Shown in pieces: positions 55,086-63,873 of a stretch of DNA of 64,000 bases. Every line of letters begins with the position of its first letter. Position 1 is the stretch's first letter. The notes beneath the pieces were generated by a model that had not been told where the DNA came from, did not search any database, and was given only the letters and a program-made list of their open reading frames with translations. The position numbers and the translations under genes are program-made. This DNA is from Nocardioides luteus (lineage in GTDB: Bacteria > Actinomycetota > Actinomycetes > Propionibacteriales > Nocardioidaceae), in assembly GCF_014648595.1 (NCBI RefSeq), contig NZ_BMRK01000021.1, positions 1 to 64,000 of the forward strand, given 5' to 3'.

Positions 55086-56708
55086 TTGTCAGAGTCGCAG
55101 CTTTCCTCGCGTGCCGAAGAGGCGCCGGAGATGACCCACCGTCAGATCATGGAGGTCCTCTCGGGCCTTCTGATGGCGCTCTTCGTCGCCATGCTCTCCA
55201 GCACGTCGGTCGCCAACGCACTGCCGCGGATCGTCACCGACCTGGACGGCACCCAGGGTGGCTACACCTGGATCGTCGTCTCCAGCATGCTCGCGATGAC
55301 CGCGACCACCCCGATCTGGGGCAAGCTCGCCGACCTCTACAACAAGAAGGTCCTGGTCCAGGTCGCGCTCGGCCTGTTCATCGTCGGCTCCGCGATCTGT
55401 GGGCTCGCGCCGTCGATGCCGGTGATCATCACCGGTCGTGTCATCGCCGGTCTCGGCATGGGCGGCATCGTCGCGCTGATCCAGGTGATCATCGCGATGA
55501 TCGTCTCCCCGCGTGAGCGCGGCCGCTACTCCGGCTACATCGGCGCGGTCTTCGCGCTCGCCACCGTCATCGGCCCGCTCGTCGGCGGCGTGATCGTCGA
55601 CTCCTCCTTCGGCTGGCCCGGCGTCTTCTACGTCGGCGTCCCGTTCGCTGTCGTCGCGTTCGTCCTGCTCCAGAAGACCCTCCACCTCCCGCACGTACGC
55701 CGCGAGGTCAGCATCGACTACCTCGGCGCGTTCCTGCTGGTCAGCGGTGTCTCGATGCTGCTCATCTGGGTCACCCTGGGTGGTCAGTCCTTCGAGTGGG
55801 CCTCGCTCACCTCGTACGCCCTGGTCGGCGGCAGCGTCGCCGTGCTGGCTCTTGCGCTCCTGGCCGAGGGCCGGATCGCCAAGGAGCCGATCATCCCGCT
55901 GCGACTCTTCCGCGACCGCACCATGGTGCTGTCCACGGTCGCCTCGTTTTTCGTCGGCGCCGGCATGTTCGGCGCGACGGTCTACCTGCAGCAGTACTTC
56001 CAGACCGCCCGCGGCATGACGCCGACCCACGCCGGCCTGATGTCGATCTGCATGGTGCTCGGCCTCTCCGGCGCCGGCATGGTCACCGGCCGGCTGATCA
56101 GCGCGAGCGGCCGCTGGAAGCGCTACCTGGTCTTCGGCGGCATCATGCTGCCGATCGGCCTCTACCTGCTCAGCACCATCGACGAGAACACCCACCTGGC
56201 CGTGGTCGGCGCCTTCATGGCCGTGGTCGGTCTCGGCGTCGGCTCGACCAACCAGAACCTCGTGCTCGCGGTGCAGAACAACCTCGACAACAAGGACATG
56301 GGTGCGGGCTCCTCGGTCGTCGCCTTCTTCCGCTCGATGGGCGGCTCGATGGGCATCGCCGCGCTCGGCGCCGTGCTCTCCCACCGGGTCGAGGACGTCA
56401 TCACCGACGGTGTCCCGCAGTTGGTCCGCAGCGGCAAGGTCACGCCCGAGGAGCTGCAGAGCCTGCAGAGCGGCGGGCTGGCCGACCCGTCGAGCATGCC
56501 GCCCGCGATGCAGGCGCTCTACGAGCACGCCTTCGCGGTGGCGACCGCCGATCTCTTCCTGGTCGCCATCCCGTGCGCGCTGATCGCGCTGATCGCTATC
56601 CTTGGCATCAGGGAGGTCCCGCTCAAGACGAGCATCAAGAACGAGCTCCCCGAGGAGATGGCCGTCCCGGTGGCCGCGACCGTGCCCGAGGGAGCTGTTC
56701 GGAATTGA
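55086..56708 (+). CDS. DHA2 (EmrB/QacA) family MFS exporter
   Basis: 540 residues with about 14 membrane helices. Family signatures: ALPRIVTDLDGTQGGYTWIV and SSMLAMTATTPIWGKLADLY at the N-terminus, IAGLGMGGIVALIQVIIAMI and GRYSGYIGAVFALATVIGPL (motif C-like), and NQNLVLAVQNNLDNKDMGAG near 400. It is a probable proton-coupled multidrug exporter. The start is TTG at 55086; the stop overlaps the MarR gene (TTGA). Confidence 0.92.
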   Translation: MSESQLSSRAEEAPEMTHRQIMEVLSGLLMALFVAMLSSTSVANALPRIVTDLDGTQGGYTWIVVSSMLAMTATTPIWGKLADLYNKKVLVQVALGLFIVGSAICGLAPSMPVIITGRVIAGLGMGGIVALIQVIIAMIVSPRERGRYSGYIGAVFALATVIGPLVGGVIVDSSFGWPGVFYVGVPFAVVAFVLLQKTLHLPHVRREVSIDYLGAFLLVSGVSMLLIWVTLGGQSFEWASLTSYALVGGSVAVLALALLAEGRIAKEPIIPLRLFRDRTMVLSTVASFFVGAGMFGATVYLQQYFQTARGMTPTHAGLMSICMVLGLSGAGMVTGRLISASGRWKRYLVFGGIMLPIGLYLLSTIDENTHLAVVGAFMAVVGLGVGSTNQNLVLAVQNNLDNKDMGAGSSVVAFFRSMGGSMGIAALGAVLSHRVEDVITDGVPQLVRSGKVTPEELQSLQSGGLADPSSMPPAMQALYEHAFAVATADLFLVAIPCALIALIAILGIREVPLKTSIKNELPEEMAVPVAATVPEGAVRN

Positions 56709-57223
56709 CCGCCACTGACCAGTACGCCGACCAGTACGCCGGGGGTGCCGTGACCGCCGAGGGCGACGAGATCGATGAGAGCCGGGTCGACTCGCTGGTC
56801 CGGCTCGAGGCCGAGCTCGGCGTCTTCCTGCGGCGTGGGAAGCGGGCGATGGGTGCCCGTGGCCGGATGCTCCACCCCGATCTGCCGCCCGGTGGCTACA
56901 TGCTGCTGACCTGGTTGGCCGAGCACGGGCCGGTGCGCGCATCGGCCCTGGTCGACGGCCTCGGTCTCGACAAGGGTGCTGTCAGCCGGATGGTGCAGAC
57001 GATCATCGACCTGGGTCTGCTGGAGCGACACCCCGACCCCGCCGACGGCCGCGCCAGCCTGGTCTCGGTCACGGAGAAGGCGCGCGAGGGGCTCGACCGC
57101 GTGGCACGGGAGCGCCGCGTACGTTTCAACGACCGGCTGGCCGGCTGGACGCCGGGCGAGATCGATCAGCTCAGCGCTATGCTTGCCAGATACAACGAAG
57201 CCCTCGAGGGCCAGGGCTCCTAG
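56705..57223 (+). CDS. MarR family transcriptional regulator
   Basis: Up to 172 residues. Winged helix: YMLLTWLAEHGPVRASALVD, GLDKGAVSRMVQTIIDLGLL and the wing RHPDPADGRASLVSVTEKAR, diagnostic for MarR. It is coupled to the exporter by a TTGA overlap at 56705; an inner GTG at 56750 is an alternative start. Expected to bind the palindrome at 55042 and respond to exporter substrates. A weak 4-bp hairpin followed by seven T bases (57277-57299) lies after the stop. Confidence 0.88.
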   Translation: MTATDQYADQYAGGAVTAEGDEIDESRVDSLVRLEAELGVFLRRGKRAMGARGRMLHPDLPPGGYMLLTWLAEHGPVRASALVDGLGLDKGAVSRMVQTIIDLGLLERHPDPADGRASLVSVTEKAREGLDRVARERRVRFNDRLAGWTPGEIDQLSAMLARYNEALEGQGS

Positions 57224-57315
57224 GGGATCAGGCTCGCGCGCTGGTCTCTCCTGCAGGCCGATGTCGTCCGGGACACACCCTGCTGGGTTCGGTTTTTTTG
57301 ACTGATTCAAGGATG

Positions 57316-57330
57316 TAGGATTAACCCGTG
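57316..57330 (+). promoter_or_regulatory. Leaderless -10 of dtxR
   Basis: TAGGAT (57316-57321) lies 6 bases before the GTG start at 57328 with no ribosome-binding site, typical of a leaderless actinobacterial message. Confidence 0.65.
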
Positions 57331-58014
57331 AGCGACCTCATCGACACCACCGAGATGTACCTTCGCACCATCTATGAGCTGGTCGAAGAGGGGATCGTTC
57401 CGCTGCGCGCCCGCATCGCCGAGCGCCTCCACCAGTCTGGTCCGACCGTCTCCCAGACCGTCGCCCGGATGGAGCGCGACGGTCTGCTCACCGTCGAGGG
57501 CGACCGCCACCTCCAGCTCACCGACGAGGGCCACCGCCTGGCCACCCGGGTGATGCGCAAGCACCGTCTCGCCGAGCGTCTGCTCACCGACGTGATCGGT
57601 CTCGAGTGGGAGCTCGTCCACGAGGAGGCGTGCCGCTGGGAGCACGTCATGTCCGAGACCGTCGAGCGCCGCCTGCTCGACCTGCTCGGCGACCCGACCG
57701 AGTCGCCCTACGGCAACCCGATCCCCGGCCTCGACGAGCTCGGCGGCAAGCCGGTCGACGAGGACTTCATGGCCGGCGTCCAGTCGCTCACCGCGGCGGC
57801 CGGCTCCGAGCTCGCCACCGTGCTGGTGCGACGCATCTCCGAGGAGATGCAGAAGGACGAGTCGCTGATGAGCGCCCTGCGCCGCGTCGGCGCGATCCCC
57901 GACCAGACCGTGGCGATCAAGGCGACCCCCGACGGGGTGATGCTCGGCTCCGGTGGCGAGACCGCGGAGATCATCCCCGAGGCCGCCGACCACATCTTCG
58001 TCAAGGCGCTCTGA
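57328..58014 (+). CDS. DtxR/IdeR family iron-dependent repressor
   Basis: 228 residues, the length of DtxR (226). N-terminal HTH: MYLRTIYELVEEGIVPLRAR and QSGPTVSQTVARMERDGLLT. Metal ligands: HEEACRWEHVMSETVERRL carries the Cys/Glu/His set of site 2, and the first His of HEEAC is a site-1 ligand. A C-terminal SH3-like domain follows (DQTVAIKATPDGVMLGSGG). It represses iron-uptake genes under iron sufficiency. The GTG at 57328 is leaderless. Confidence 0.93.
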   Translation: MSDLIDTTEMYLRTIYELVEEGIVPLRARIAERLHQSGPTVSQTVARMERDGLLTVEGDRHLQLTDEGHRLATRVMRKHRLAERLLTDVIGLEWELVHEEACRWEHVMSETVERRLLDLLGDPTESPYGNPIPGLDELGGKPVDEDFMAGVQSLTAAAGSELATVLVRRISEEMQKDESLMSALRRVGAIPDQTVAIKATPDGVMLGSGGETAEIIPEAADHIFVKAL

Positions 58015-58028
58015 CCCACTCCTTCACC

Positions 58029-58057
58029 TTCGACCGGCTCGATCCGAGCCGGTCGAA
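58029..58057 (+). terminator. Hairpin terminator after dtxR
   Basis: TTCGACCGGCTC (58029-58040) and GAGCCGGTCGAA (58046-58057) form a perfect 12-bp stem with a 5-base loop, just after the dtxR stop. The rest of 58058-58217 shows no gene. Confidence 0.7.
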
Positions 58058-58217
58058 TCGTCTCGACGTCGGCACGATCTGGCACATGGCTCTGGACCGA
58101 TTACGCGTTAGATGCTTATGTTTGATGCGCGGGGGCTGCTGAAGGCCGGTTCATCGGGACGGGTTTTCGGCAGTTGTCATGTCGAGACTTGCGGGGGTCT
58201 CCGGAGGGGAGAGCTCT

Positions 58218-58487
58218 ATGGAGGTCGTTCACCTGCCCGCTCGCGGTAGCGAGCTGGACGAGACGTTCCGCCCGGTCGCCGTCCACCACACCGACACCGG
58301 CCTGACCCGTCATCTCGAGCGCGGCGAGGAGATCGTCCTCACCGACGTCGGTGGTGATTTCCACAGCGCCAAGGTGCTCCTGATCGACGAGGGCCCGGTC
58401 TACCACTTCTTCATCGGGGCCCGGCTCTCCGTGGACGAGGCCGCCGGCCGGATGGCCACGGTGCCGCTCCACTCACGCTCTGCCTGA
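58218..58487 (+). CDS. Small hypothetical protein (89 aa)
   Basis: 89 residues from the ATG at 58218, chosen because GGAGGGGAGAG (58203-58213) is a strong ribosome site; an ATG 13 codons upstream lacks one. Pieces such as IVLTDVGGDFHSAKVLLIDE and GPVYHFFIGARLSVDEAAGR are mixed alpha/beta with no known domain. No signal peptide. It overlaps the convergent sir2 gene by 15 bases. Confidence 0.7.
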   Translation: MEVVHLPARGSELDETFRPVAVHHTDTGLTRHLERGEEIVLTDVGGDFHSAKVLLIDEGPVYHFFIGARLSVDEAAGRMATVPLHSRSA

Positions 58488-59354
58488 GCTCCTGCTCTGC
58501 GCCAGGGCGGTGAGGAACTCGCTGGTCCCCATCTCCAGCTTGTACGTCGCCTCCCCGTCGCCCCTGGTGGCACCGCGGTTGACGATGACGACCGGGGTCC
58601 CGGCCTTCGCCGCGCGGCGTACGAACCGATAGCCGCTCATCACCGCCAGGCTCGAGCCCGCGACCAGGAGCACGCCCTTCCCCTCGTGCTCGTGGTCGCG
58701 GGCTGCGAGCGCATCGACCGCCTCCATGCACCGGGCGACCCGGTCCTTCGGCACGTTCTCCCCGAAGAAGACGACGTCGGGTTTGAGGATGCCGCCGCAG
58801 ATCTCGCAGTCGGGCACGGCGAAGTCCCGGGTCTCCTCCAGCGCGACGTCACCGTCGGGGCGGCTCTCCACGTCGGCGTGCGCCTCGGCCCAGCCCGGGT
58901 TGAGCGCCTCCATCCGCTCCTGCAGGTCGCGCCGCGGGCTGATCGTGCGGCAGGACAGGCAGATCACGTCGGCCACCCGGCCGTGCAGGGTCACGATCCG
59001 GCCGCTCCTGGCCAGCTCGGGCGTCGCCTGCTCGTGGAGACCGTCGACGTTCTGGGTGATCAGCAGCTCCGGGTCGATCGCGGACAGGGCCAGGTGGCCG
59101 GCGTTGGGCACCGCACTGCCCATCCGGCGCCAGCCGAGGTGGCTGCGGGCCCAGTAACGCTGCCGCGCCTGGGGTCCGGCGATGAACTGCTGGTAGGTCA
59201 TCGGCTGCCGGGCCGGGCTGCCCGGGCTGCGGTAGTCGGGGATGCCGGAGTCGGTCGAGACGCCGGCTCCGGTCAACACCACGAGGCGCCGGTCCTCGAG
59301 GAGGGCCAGCGCCTCGGCGTACGCGTCCTTGGTCGCCCCCGCGGCGAGCGTCAC
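58473..59354 (-). CDS. Sir2 family NAD-dependent protein deacetylase
   Basis: 293 residues. Sirtuin motifs: VVLTGAGVSTDSGIPDYRSP (~25-44), ITQNVDGLHEQA, ILKPDVVFFGEN. Zinc ligands CLSC and CEIC are present in the middle. The catalytic His is in TLHGRVADVIC. GTG at 59354 overlaps the DUF2277 stop (GTGA), so both are one unit. Likely regulates metabolic enzymes by deacetylation; target unknown. Confidence 0.93.
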   Translation of the reverse strand: MTLAAGATKDAYAEALALLEDRRLVVLTGAGVSTDSGIPDYRSPGSPARQPMTYQQFIAGPQARQRYWARSHLGWRRMGSAVPNAGHLALSAIDPELLITQNVDGLHEQATPELARSGRIVTLHGRVADVICLSCRTISPRRDLQERMEALNPGWAEAHADVESRPDGDVALEETRDFAVPDCEICGGILKPDVVFFGENVPKDRVARCMEAVDALAARDHEHEGKGVLLVAGSSLAVMSGYRFVRRAAKAGTPVVIVNRGATRGDGEATYKLEMGTSEFLTALAQSRSSGRA

Positions 59355-59620
59355 GAGGCGTACCTGGCCTCCGCGCGCGCCTTGCGCTTGGCGGCCTCGA
59401 CCTCACGGTTCTTCTTGGGCGCGTTGGTGACCAGGTCGTCGAGGAGGTGCTGGGTGACGTGGGCGATCTCCGCGACGGCGCGGTCGAAGGCCTCCTGGTT
59501 GGCGGCCGAGGGCTTGGTCGTGCCGCTCACCTTGCGGACGAACTGCAGGGCGGCAGCGGTGACCTCGTCGGACGTGGCGGGCGGCTCGAAGTTGTGGAGC
59601 GGTCGGATGTTGCGGCACAT
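59351..59620 (-). CDS. DUF2277 family protein
   Basis: 89 residues from the ATG at 59620, giving the family-typical start MCRNIRPLHNFEPPAT; an ATG three codons upstream is possible. The pattern NIRPLHNFEPPATSDEVTAA and LQFVRKVSGTTKPSAANQEA is characteristic of DUF2277. It ends in a basic helix (KKNREVEAAKRKARAEARYA). Its stop overlaps the sir2 start. Confidence 0.85.
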   Translation of the reverse strand: MCRNIRPLHNFEPPATSDEVTAAALQFVRKVSGTTKPSAANQEAFDRAVAEIAHVTQHLLDDLVTNAPKKNREVEAAKRKARAEARYAS

Positions 59621-59651
59621 GCCATCCACGGTACTCGGATGTCCGAGGAGG

Positions 59652-60422
59652 TCAGCGGCTTCTTCCGGGTGCGTGCGAGGGCGCCTGGCCGCGCGGGTGC
59701 GGCGGCACCGGGCCGCCGTTGGTGGAGCCCTTCGGCTGCCGGAGGTCGTCGGCCGGGGGAGCGGGGCGGGGCACCACCCCGTCCTCGAGGAGCTGGCTGG
59801 CCATCAGCGCGGCCTGGGTGCGGTGGCTGACCCCGAGCTTGGCGAGCAGGCCGGTGATGTGGTTCTTCACCGTCTTCTCGGCGAGCACCAGCCGGTCGGC
59901 GATCTGCCGGTTGGAGATGCCCTCGGCGAGCAGCACCAGGATGCGCCGCTGCTGCGGGGTCAGCTCGGCGACCACCTCGTGCATCCGGCGGCGCTCCTCG
60001 ACGTTGTGGACGACCTTGGCGGCCGCCTCGGGGTCGAAGAGGGTGTGGCCGCTGGCCACCAGACGGACGCCGGAGACGAGGCTGCTGGCCTCGATCTGCT
60101 TGAGCACGTAGCCGGCCGCACCGGCCATGATCGCCTGGCTCATCACCTCGTCGTCGGCGTCGGTGGCCAGGATCATGCAGCGGATGTCGCTCTTCATCGC
60201 CAGCGCCTCCCGGCAGAGCGCCACACCGGAGGAGTCGGGCAGGTGAGCATCGAGGATGAGTACGTCGGGGCGGAGCGTCGCGATCAGCGGCCGAGCCTCG
60301 GCGGCCGAGCGTGCCTCGCCGACGACCTCGATGTCGGGCTCGGGCTGCAGGACCGTGCGTACGCCGACGCGCACGACGTCGTGACCGTCGGCCAGCAGAA
60401 CGCTGATCACCGCGTCACCCAC
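59652..60422 (-). CDS. NarL/FixJ (LuxR) response regulator, orphan
   Basis: 256 residues. Receiver domain: acidic pair in LLADGHDVVRVGVRTVLQ, phospho-Asp in DVLILDAHLPDSSGVALCRE, Lys in GYVLKQIE. LuxR HTH: ELTPQQRRILVLLAEGISNR, RQIADRLVLAEKTVKNHITG, LLAKLGVSHRTQAALM. A Pro-rich tail follows. No sensor kinase is adjacent, so it is an orphan here. Start GTG 60422 or GTG 60410. Confidence 0.9.
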   Translation of the reverse strand: MGDAVISVLLADGHDVVRVGVRTVLQPEPDIEVVGEARSAAEARPLIATLRPDVLILDAHLPDSSGVALCREALAMKSDIRCMILATDADDEVMSQAIMAGAAGYVLKQIEASSLVSGVRLVASGHTLFDPEAAAKVVHNVEERRRMHEVVAELTPQQRRILVLLAEGISNRQIADRLVLAEKTVKNHITGLLAKLGVSHRTQAALMASQLLEDGVVPRPAPPADDLRQPKGSTNGGPVPPHPRGQAPSHAPGRSR

Positions 60423-60588
60423 AGGCTCGTCTCACTCATCTCGTGGTCGGGGATGGTGCCTGGTCACTCGCACACTCGAGGCCGGTTCTCGAAAGAAACC
60501 GCTCAAGCGTATCCCTATTGATGCAACATTTGATCACTCAAAGACCCGTGCCGTCTCGGATTTCGTCGCTTCTGGAAAGGTATCGGGT

Positions 60589-61764
60589 ATGACGACCACT
60601 CGCGATCTCGACATCGTCCTGTTCGGCGCGACCGGCTTCACCGGTGGCCTGGTGGCCGAATATCTCACCGCGCACGGGCCCGACGGGCTGCGCTGGGCGA
60701 TCGCGGGCCGGTCCCGGTCGAAGCTGGAGTCGGTGCGGGACTCGCTCGGTTCCGCCGAGCTCGAGATCATCGAGGCCGACGTGAACGACTCGGCCTCGCT
60801 GGCCACGCTGGCGTCCCGCGCTCGCGTCGTGATCACCACCGTCGGGCCCTACCTGGAGTTCGGCGAGCCGCTGGTCAAGGCCTGCGCCGAGGCCGGCACC
60901 GACTACGTCGACCTGACCGGAGAGCCCGAGTTCGTCGACCGGATGTTCGTGAAGTACGACGCCGTCGCCCGGGCCAACGGCTCCCGGATCGTGCACGCCT
61001 GCGGCTTCGACTCGATCCCGCACGACCTCGGCGCCCTCTACACGGTGCGCCGCCTCGCCGAGGGCGGCGAGATCACCGGGCCGCTGACGATGAAGGGTGT
61101 GGTGCGCTCCAACGCCACCTTCTCCGGTGGCACCTTCCACTCGGCGCTCGGCCAGATGTCGCGGCCCAAGGAGATGGCAGCGGCCGCGCGCCAGCGCCGG
61201 GCGCTCGAGGAGCGGCCGGTGGGACGTACGTCTCGAGCAGCGAAGCTGTCCGCCGGTCGCGACCGCGACCTGGGCTACTGGCTGCTGCCGCTGCCGACCC
61301 TCGACCCCTTCATCGTCGCGCGCTCCGGGCGGGCGATCGACGCCTACGGCCCGGCGTTCACCTACTCGCACTTCGCCGGGACCAAGACCCTGAGGTACGC
61401 CGTGGGCGGTGCCGTCGGCGTCGGCGGTCTCGCGCTGGCGATGCAGGTGCCGCCGCTGCGGGCCAGGCTCGGCGAGCGGGTCAAGCAGGGCACCGGCCCG
61501 TCCGAGCAGCGCCGCGAGAAGTCGTGGTTCACCGTCGACTTCGTCGGCGAGACCGGCGGCCGGAAGATCCACACCAAGGTCTCCGGCGGCGACCCGGGCT
61601 ACACCGAGACCTCCAAGATGCTCGCCGAGTCGGCGCTGTGCCTGGCCTTCGACGACCTGCCGAAGAGCGCGGGGTCGGTCACCACCGCGGAGGCGATGGG
61701 CGACGCGCTCATCGAGCGGCTGCAGGCTGCCGGGATGCGGTTCGAGGTCGTCGGCGCGGGGTGA
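60589..61764 (+). CDS. Trans-acting enoyl reductase-like (saccharopine dehydrogenase-fold) protein
   Basis: 391 residues. N-terminal Rossmann: DIVLFGATGFTGGLVAEYLT, DYVDLTGEPEFVDRM, VHACGFDSIPHDLGALYTV. A hydrophobic segment lies near residue 280 (YAVGGAVGVGGLALAM). This matches actinobacterial saccharopine dehydrogenase NADP-binding proteins, some of which are trans-acting enoyl reductases in lipid synthesis. The substrate is not inferable. AAAGG precedes the ATG at 60589. The 166-base upstream gap holds a promoter region but no gene. Confidence 0.85.
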   Translation: MTTTRDLDIVLFGATGFTGGLVAEYLTAHGPDGLRWAIAGRSRSKLESVRDSLGSAELEIIEADVNDSASLATLASRARVVITTVGPYLEFGEPLVKACAEAGTDYVDLTGEPEFVDRMFVKYDAVARANGSRIVHACGFDSIPHDLGALYTVRRLAEGGEITGPLTMKGVVRSNATFSGGTFHSALGQMSRPKEMAAAARQRRALEERPVGRTSRAAKLSAGRDRDLGYWLLPLPTLDPFIVARSGRAIDAYGPAFTYSHFAGTKTLRYAVGGAVGVGGLALAMQVPPLRARLGERVKQGTGPSEQRREKSWFTVDFVGETGGRKIHTKVSGGDPGYTETSKMLAESALCLAFDDLPKSAGSVTTAEAMGDALIERLQAAGMRFEVVGAG

Positions 61765-61770
61765 GGACGT

Positions 61771-61811
61771 GCGGTGGCCCGCAGCCGACCTGGGTCGCTG
61801 CGGGCCACCGC
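61771..61811. terminator. Hairpin terminator between TER-like and esterase genes
   Basis: GCGGTGGCCCGCAGC (61771-61785) and GCTGCGGGCCACCGC (61797-61811) form a perfect 15-bp stem with an 11-base loop, between convergent genes. Confidence 0.8.
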
Positions 61812-61821
61812 GTCTGCGGGG

Positions 61822-62694
61822 TCAGTCGACCCGAGTGACGCCCAGCTGCTTGGCGAGGAAGCCGGCGACGGCCTCGCGCTGTTCCGCGCTGCGGGCGACC
61901 GCCAGCGACATCCAGAAGACGCCGTGGGCGAGACCGTCGCTGCGGACCGTCGTCGTGTCGACACCGGCGGCGACCAGGCGGTCGGCGAACCGCTCGGCCT
62001 CGTCGCGCAGGGTGTCCATCTCGTTGGTGACGATCAGCGTCGCGGGGAGCTTCTCCAGCTCGGCGGGCTCGACGGTGTCGAGCGCCAGCCGCTGGTCGCC
62101 GATGTCTGCTGCGGTGGCGTACTGCTCACCGAACCAGGCCAGGTCGTCGAGCCCGATGACGTAGCCGCGGGCGAACTCCTGGCGCGAGGGGGTGTCGGCG
62201 GTCGGGCTCACGAGCGGGTAGACGAGGACGAGGCCGGTGAGCGGAACCGATGTCGTCGCGGCCAGAGCGGTCGCCGCGGCGAGGTTGCCGCCGGCCGAGT
62301 CGCCCACGAGCGCGATGCGCGTGGGGTCGCCCCCGTGCTCGCCGATGTGCTCGTGCACCCAGCGCAGCGCCGCCAGCGCGTCGTCGTGCGCGGACGGGAA
62401 ACGATGCTCGGGTGTCCGCCGGTACGTCGCCGACACGACGATCGCGCCGGTCCGGCGCGCCAGGTCGCGGACGACCTCGTCGGCGACGGTGAGGCTGCCG
62501 CCGACGAAACCACCGCCGTGCAGGTAGACGACGACGGGCAGGCCCGGCTCCAGGCTGGGGCGGTGGATCCGCAGCTGGTGCTCGGCCGCAGGCCCGTAGG
62601 CGTGGTCCGAGGTCTGCGCCATCGGCGCCGCCGGGGCCTGCATGTCGGCGAAGGACTCCACCACCGCGCGGGCGGTCTCGACTCCCTCATCCAA
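61822..62694 (-). CDS. Alpha/beta hydrolase, HSL-type esterase
   Basis: 290 residues. Oxyanion HGGG motif VVVYLHGGGFVGGS, nucleophile elbow VGDSAGGNLAAATAL, Asp in IVTNEMDTLRDEAERFADRL, His in SDGLAHGVFW complete the hormone-sensitive-lipase type triad. It is likely an intracellular carboxylesterase; substrate unknown. Start ATG 62694. Its 5' end abuts the decayed LuxR gene on the other strand. Confidence 0.88.
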   Translation of the reverse strand: MDEGVETARAVVESFADMQAPAAPMAQTSDHAYGPAAEHQLRIHRPSLEPGLPVVVYLHGGGFVGGSLTVADEVVRDLARRTGAIVVSATYRRTPEHRFPSAHDDALAALRWVHEHIGEHGGDPTRIALVGDSAGGNLAAATALAATTSVPLTGLVLVYPLVSPTADTPSRQEFARGYVIGLDDLAWFGEQYATAADIGDQRLALDTVEPAELEKLPATLIVTNEMDTLRDEAERFADRLVAAGVDTTTVRSDGLAHGVFWMSLAVARSAEQREAVAGFLAKQLGVTRVD

Positions 62695-63609
62695 GGCGAC
62701 CGGGAGTGGGCGGAGACGTGCCTGTCGGACTGTCGAGACGTCGCCGACGAGCTGGGTGACGACCTCCTTCGCACGCGGACCACTGGACCGGTCTTCTGCT
62801 GCTGTTCAGCGGCCGGCTGGCGGAATCCCGAGCGGCGTACGAGCGGGCGGTGCTGACCTTCGACGCGGCCCGTGACGAGGCCGCCGCGACGACCGCACTC
62901 TTCCAGCTCGCGATGGCCGAGACGTACGCCGGGGAGCCGCAGGTCGCGCTGGAGACCTGCGAGCGGGTGCTCGCGCTGAGCGGGTCGCGCGGTGAGCGGT
63001 GGAGCCGGGCGTACGCCCTGTGGGTCGCGGGGCTCGCCCATCGCGATCTCGGTGCTGCGGACGAGGCCCGGCGAGCCGGGCGGGCGGCCCTGGAGCATCA
63101 GCGCGAGTTCGGAGACGGGATCTGCATCGCGCTGACCGTGGAGCTCCTCGCCTGGCTCGATGCCGACGCGGGCGAGCGGGACCGGGCCGCGACGCTCATG
63201 GGTGCCGCGGCCGCGGTGTGGCGCCAGCTCGGCACGGCCATCGACGCGTTCGGGCCGCACATCACAGCGGAGAGCTCCAGGATGAGCGCCCGGCTGGAGG
63301 CGGACCTGGGGGGAGGAGCGGGCTCAGGCGCTGCGGTCGGAGCGGGCCTCCGTGAGCAAGCACGACGCCGTCTGCCTCGCTCTCGACGGCGAGGTGCCCG
63401 AACGCGGCGACACCGGCGAGTCCGTCCGGCTCACGCCCCGTGAGCGCGAGGTCGCCCAGCTCATCTGCGACGGACTGAGCAACCGGGCGATCGCCGAGCG
63501 GCTCGTGATCTCGGTCCGCACCGTCGACGGCCACGTCGAGCGGATGCTCGCCAAGCTGGAGGTCAGGTCGCGTACGCAGATCGCGACCTGGGTGCTCTCT
63601 CGCTCCTGA
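62676..63609 (+). pseudogene. Decayed large LuxR (LAL-type) regulator, C-terminal remnant
   Basis: A TPR-like helical region (DSLIQGDREWAETCLSDCRD, then AARDEAAATTALFQLAMAET, AGRAALEHQREFGDG) leads to a LuxR HTH (RLTPREREVAQLICDGLSNR, LVISVRTVDGHVERMLAKLE). Two frameshifts break it: a missing base near 62778 and an extra G in the run at 63308-63313. The N-terminal ATPase part is absent, cut off near the esterase start. Without the HTH frame the regulator cannot be made; the final piece (63352-63609) could still encode an 85-residue HTH. Confidence 0.75.
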
Positions 63610-63649
63610 GGCTCGCAAGGAGCGCAGGTCACGGCGGAGGGCTGCTTCG

Positions 63650-63725
63650 TGGTGCCCCAGGCAAGAGTCGAACTTGCGACCTTTCGCTTAGGAGGCGGCT
63701 GCTCTATCCACTGAGCTACTGGGGC
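63650..63725 (-). tRNA. tRNA-Arg (anticodon CCT)
   Basis: On the minus strand 63725-63653 folds as a 73-base cloverleaf: acceptor GCCCCAG/CTGGGGC, D-stem GCTC/GAGC, T-stem GCAAG/CTTGC with loop TTCGACT, anticodon loop CTCCTAA (CCT). CCA is encoded (63650-63652). Two anticodon-stem pairs (27:43 G-A and 28:42 C-A) are mismatched; the other three are normal. Confidence 0.9.
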
Positions 63726-63776
63726 ATTCGCGGATATCTTGCCACGATGACAGGTGATACTACGGTTTGGGGTTCG

Positions 63777-63835
63777 AACCTGCGAGGGGCCAAACTTGTG
63801 GCCCTCGCGTAGGTTGAGTCACCGTCGACTCAACC
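63777..63835 (+). promoter_or_regulatory. Two competing hairpins upstream of the right-edge gene
   Basis: AACCTGCGAGGGGCCA (63777-63792) pairs imperfectly with TGGCCCTCGCGTAGGTT (63799-63815). GGTTGAGTC (63812-63820) pairs perfectly with GACTCAACC (63827-63835). The GGTT at 63812-63815 belongs to both, so they are mutually exclusive. They lie 39 bases before the next ATG. Confidence 0.5.
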
Positions 63836-63873
63836 CGATCCCCCCAATTCCAAGCGACGAGTGACGGTGATCT

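Noticed and set aside
57293-57299. Strong intrinsic terminator with T7 after marR
   Set aside because: The stem is only four base pairs; reported only as weak.
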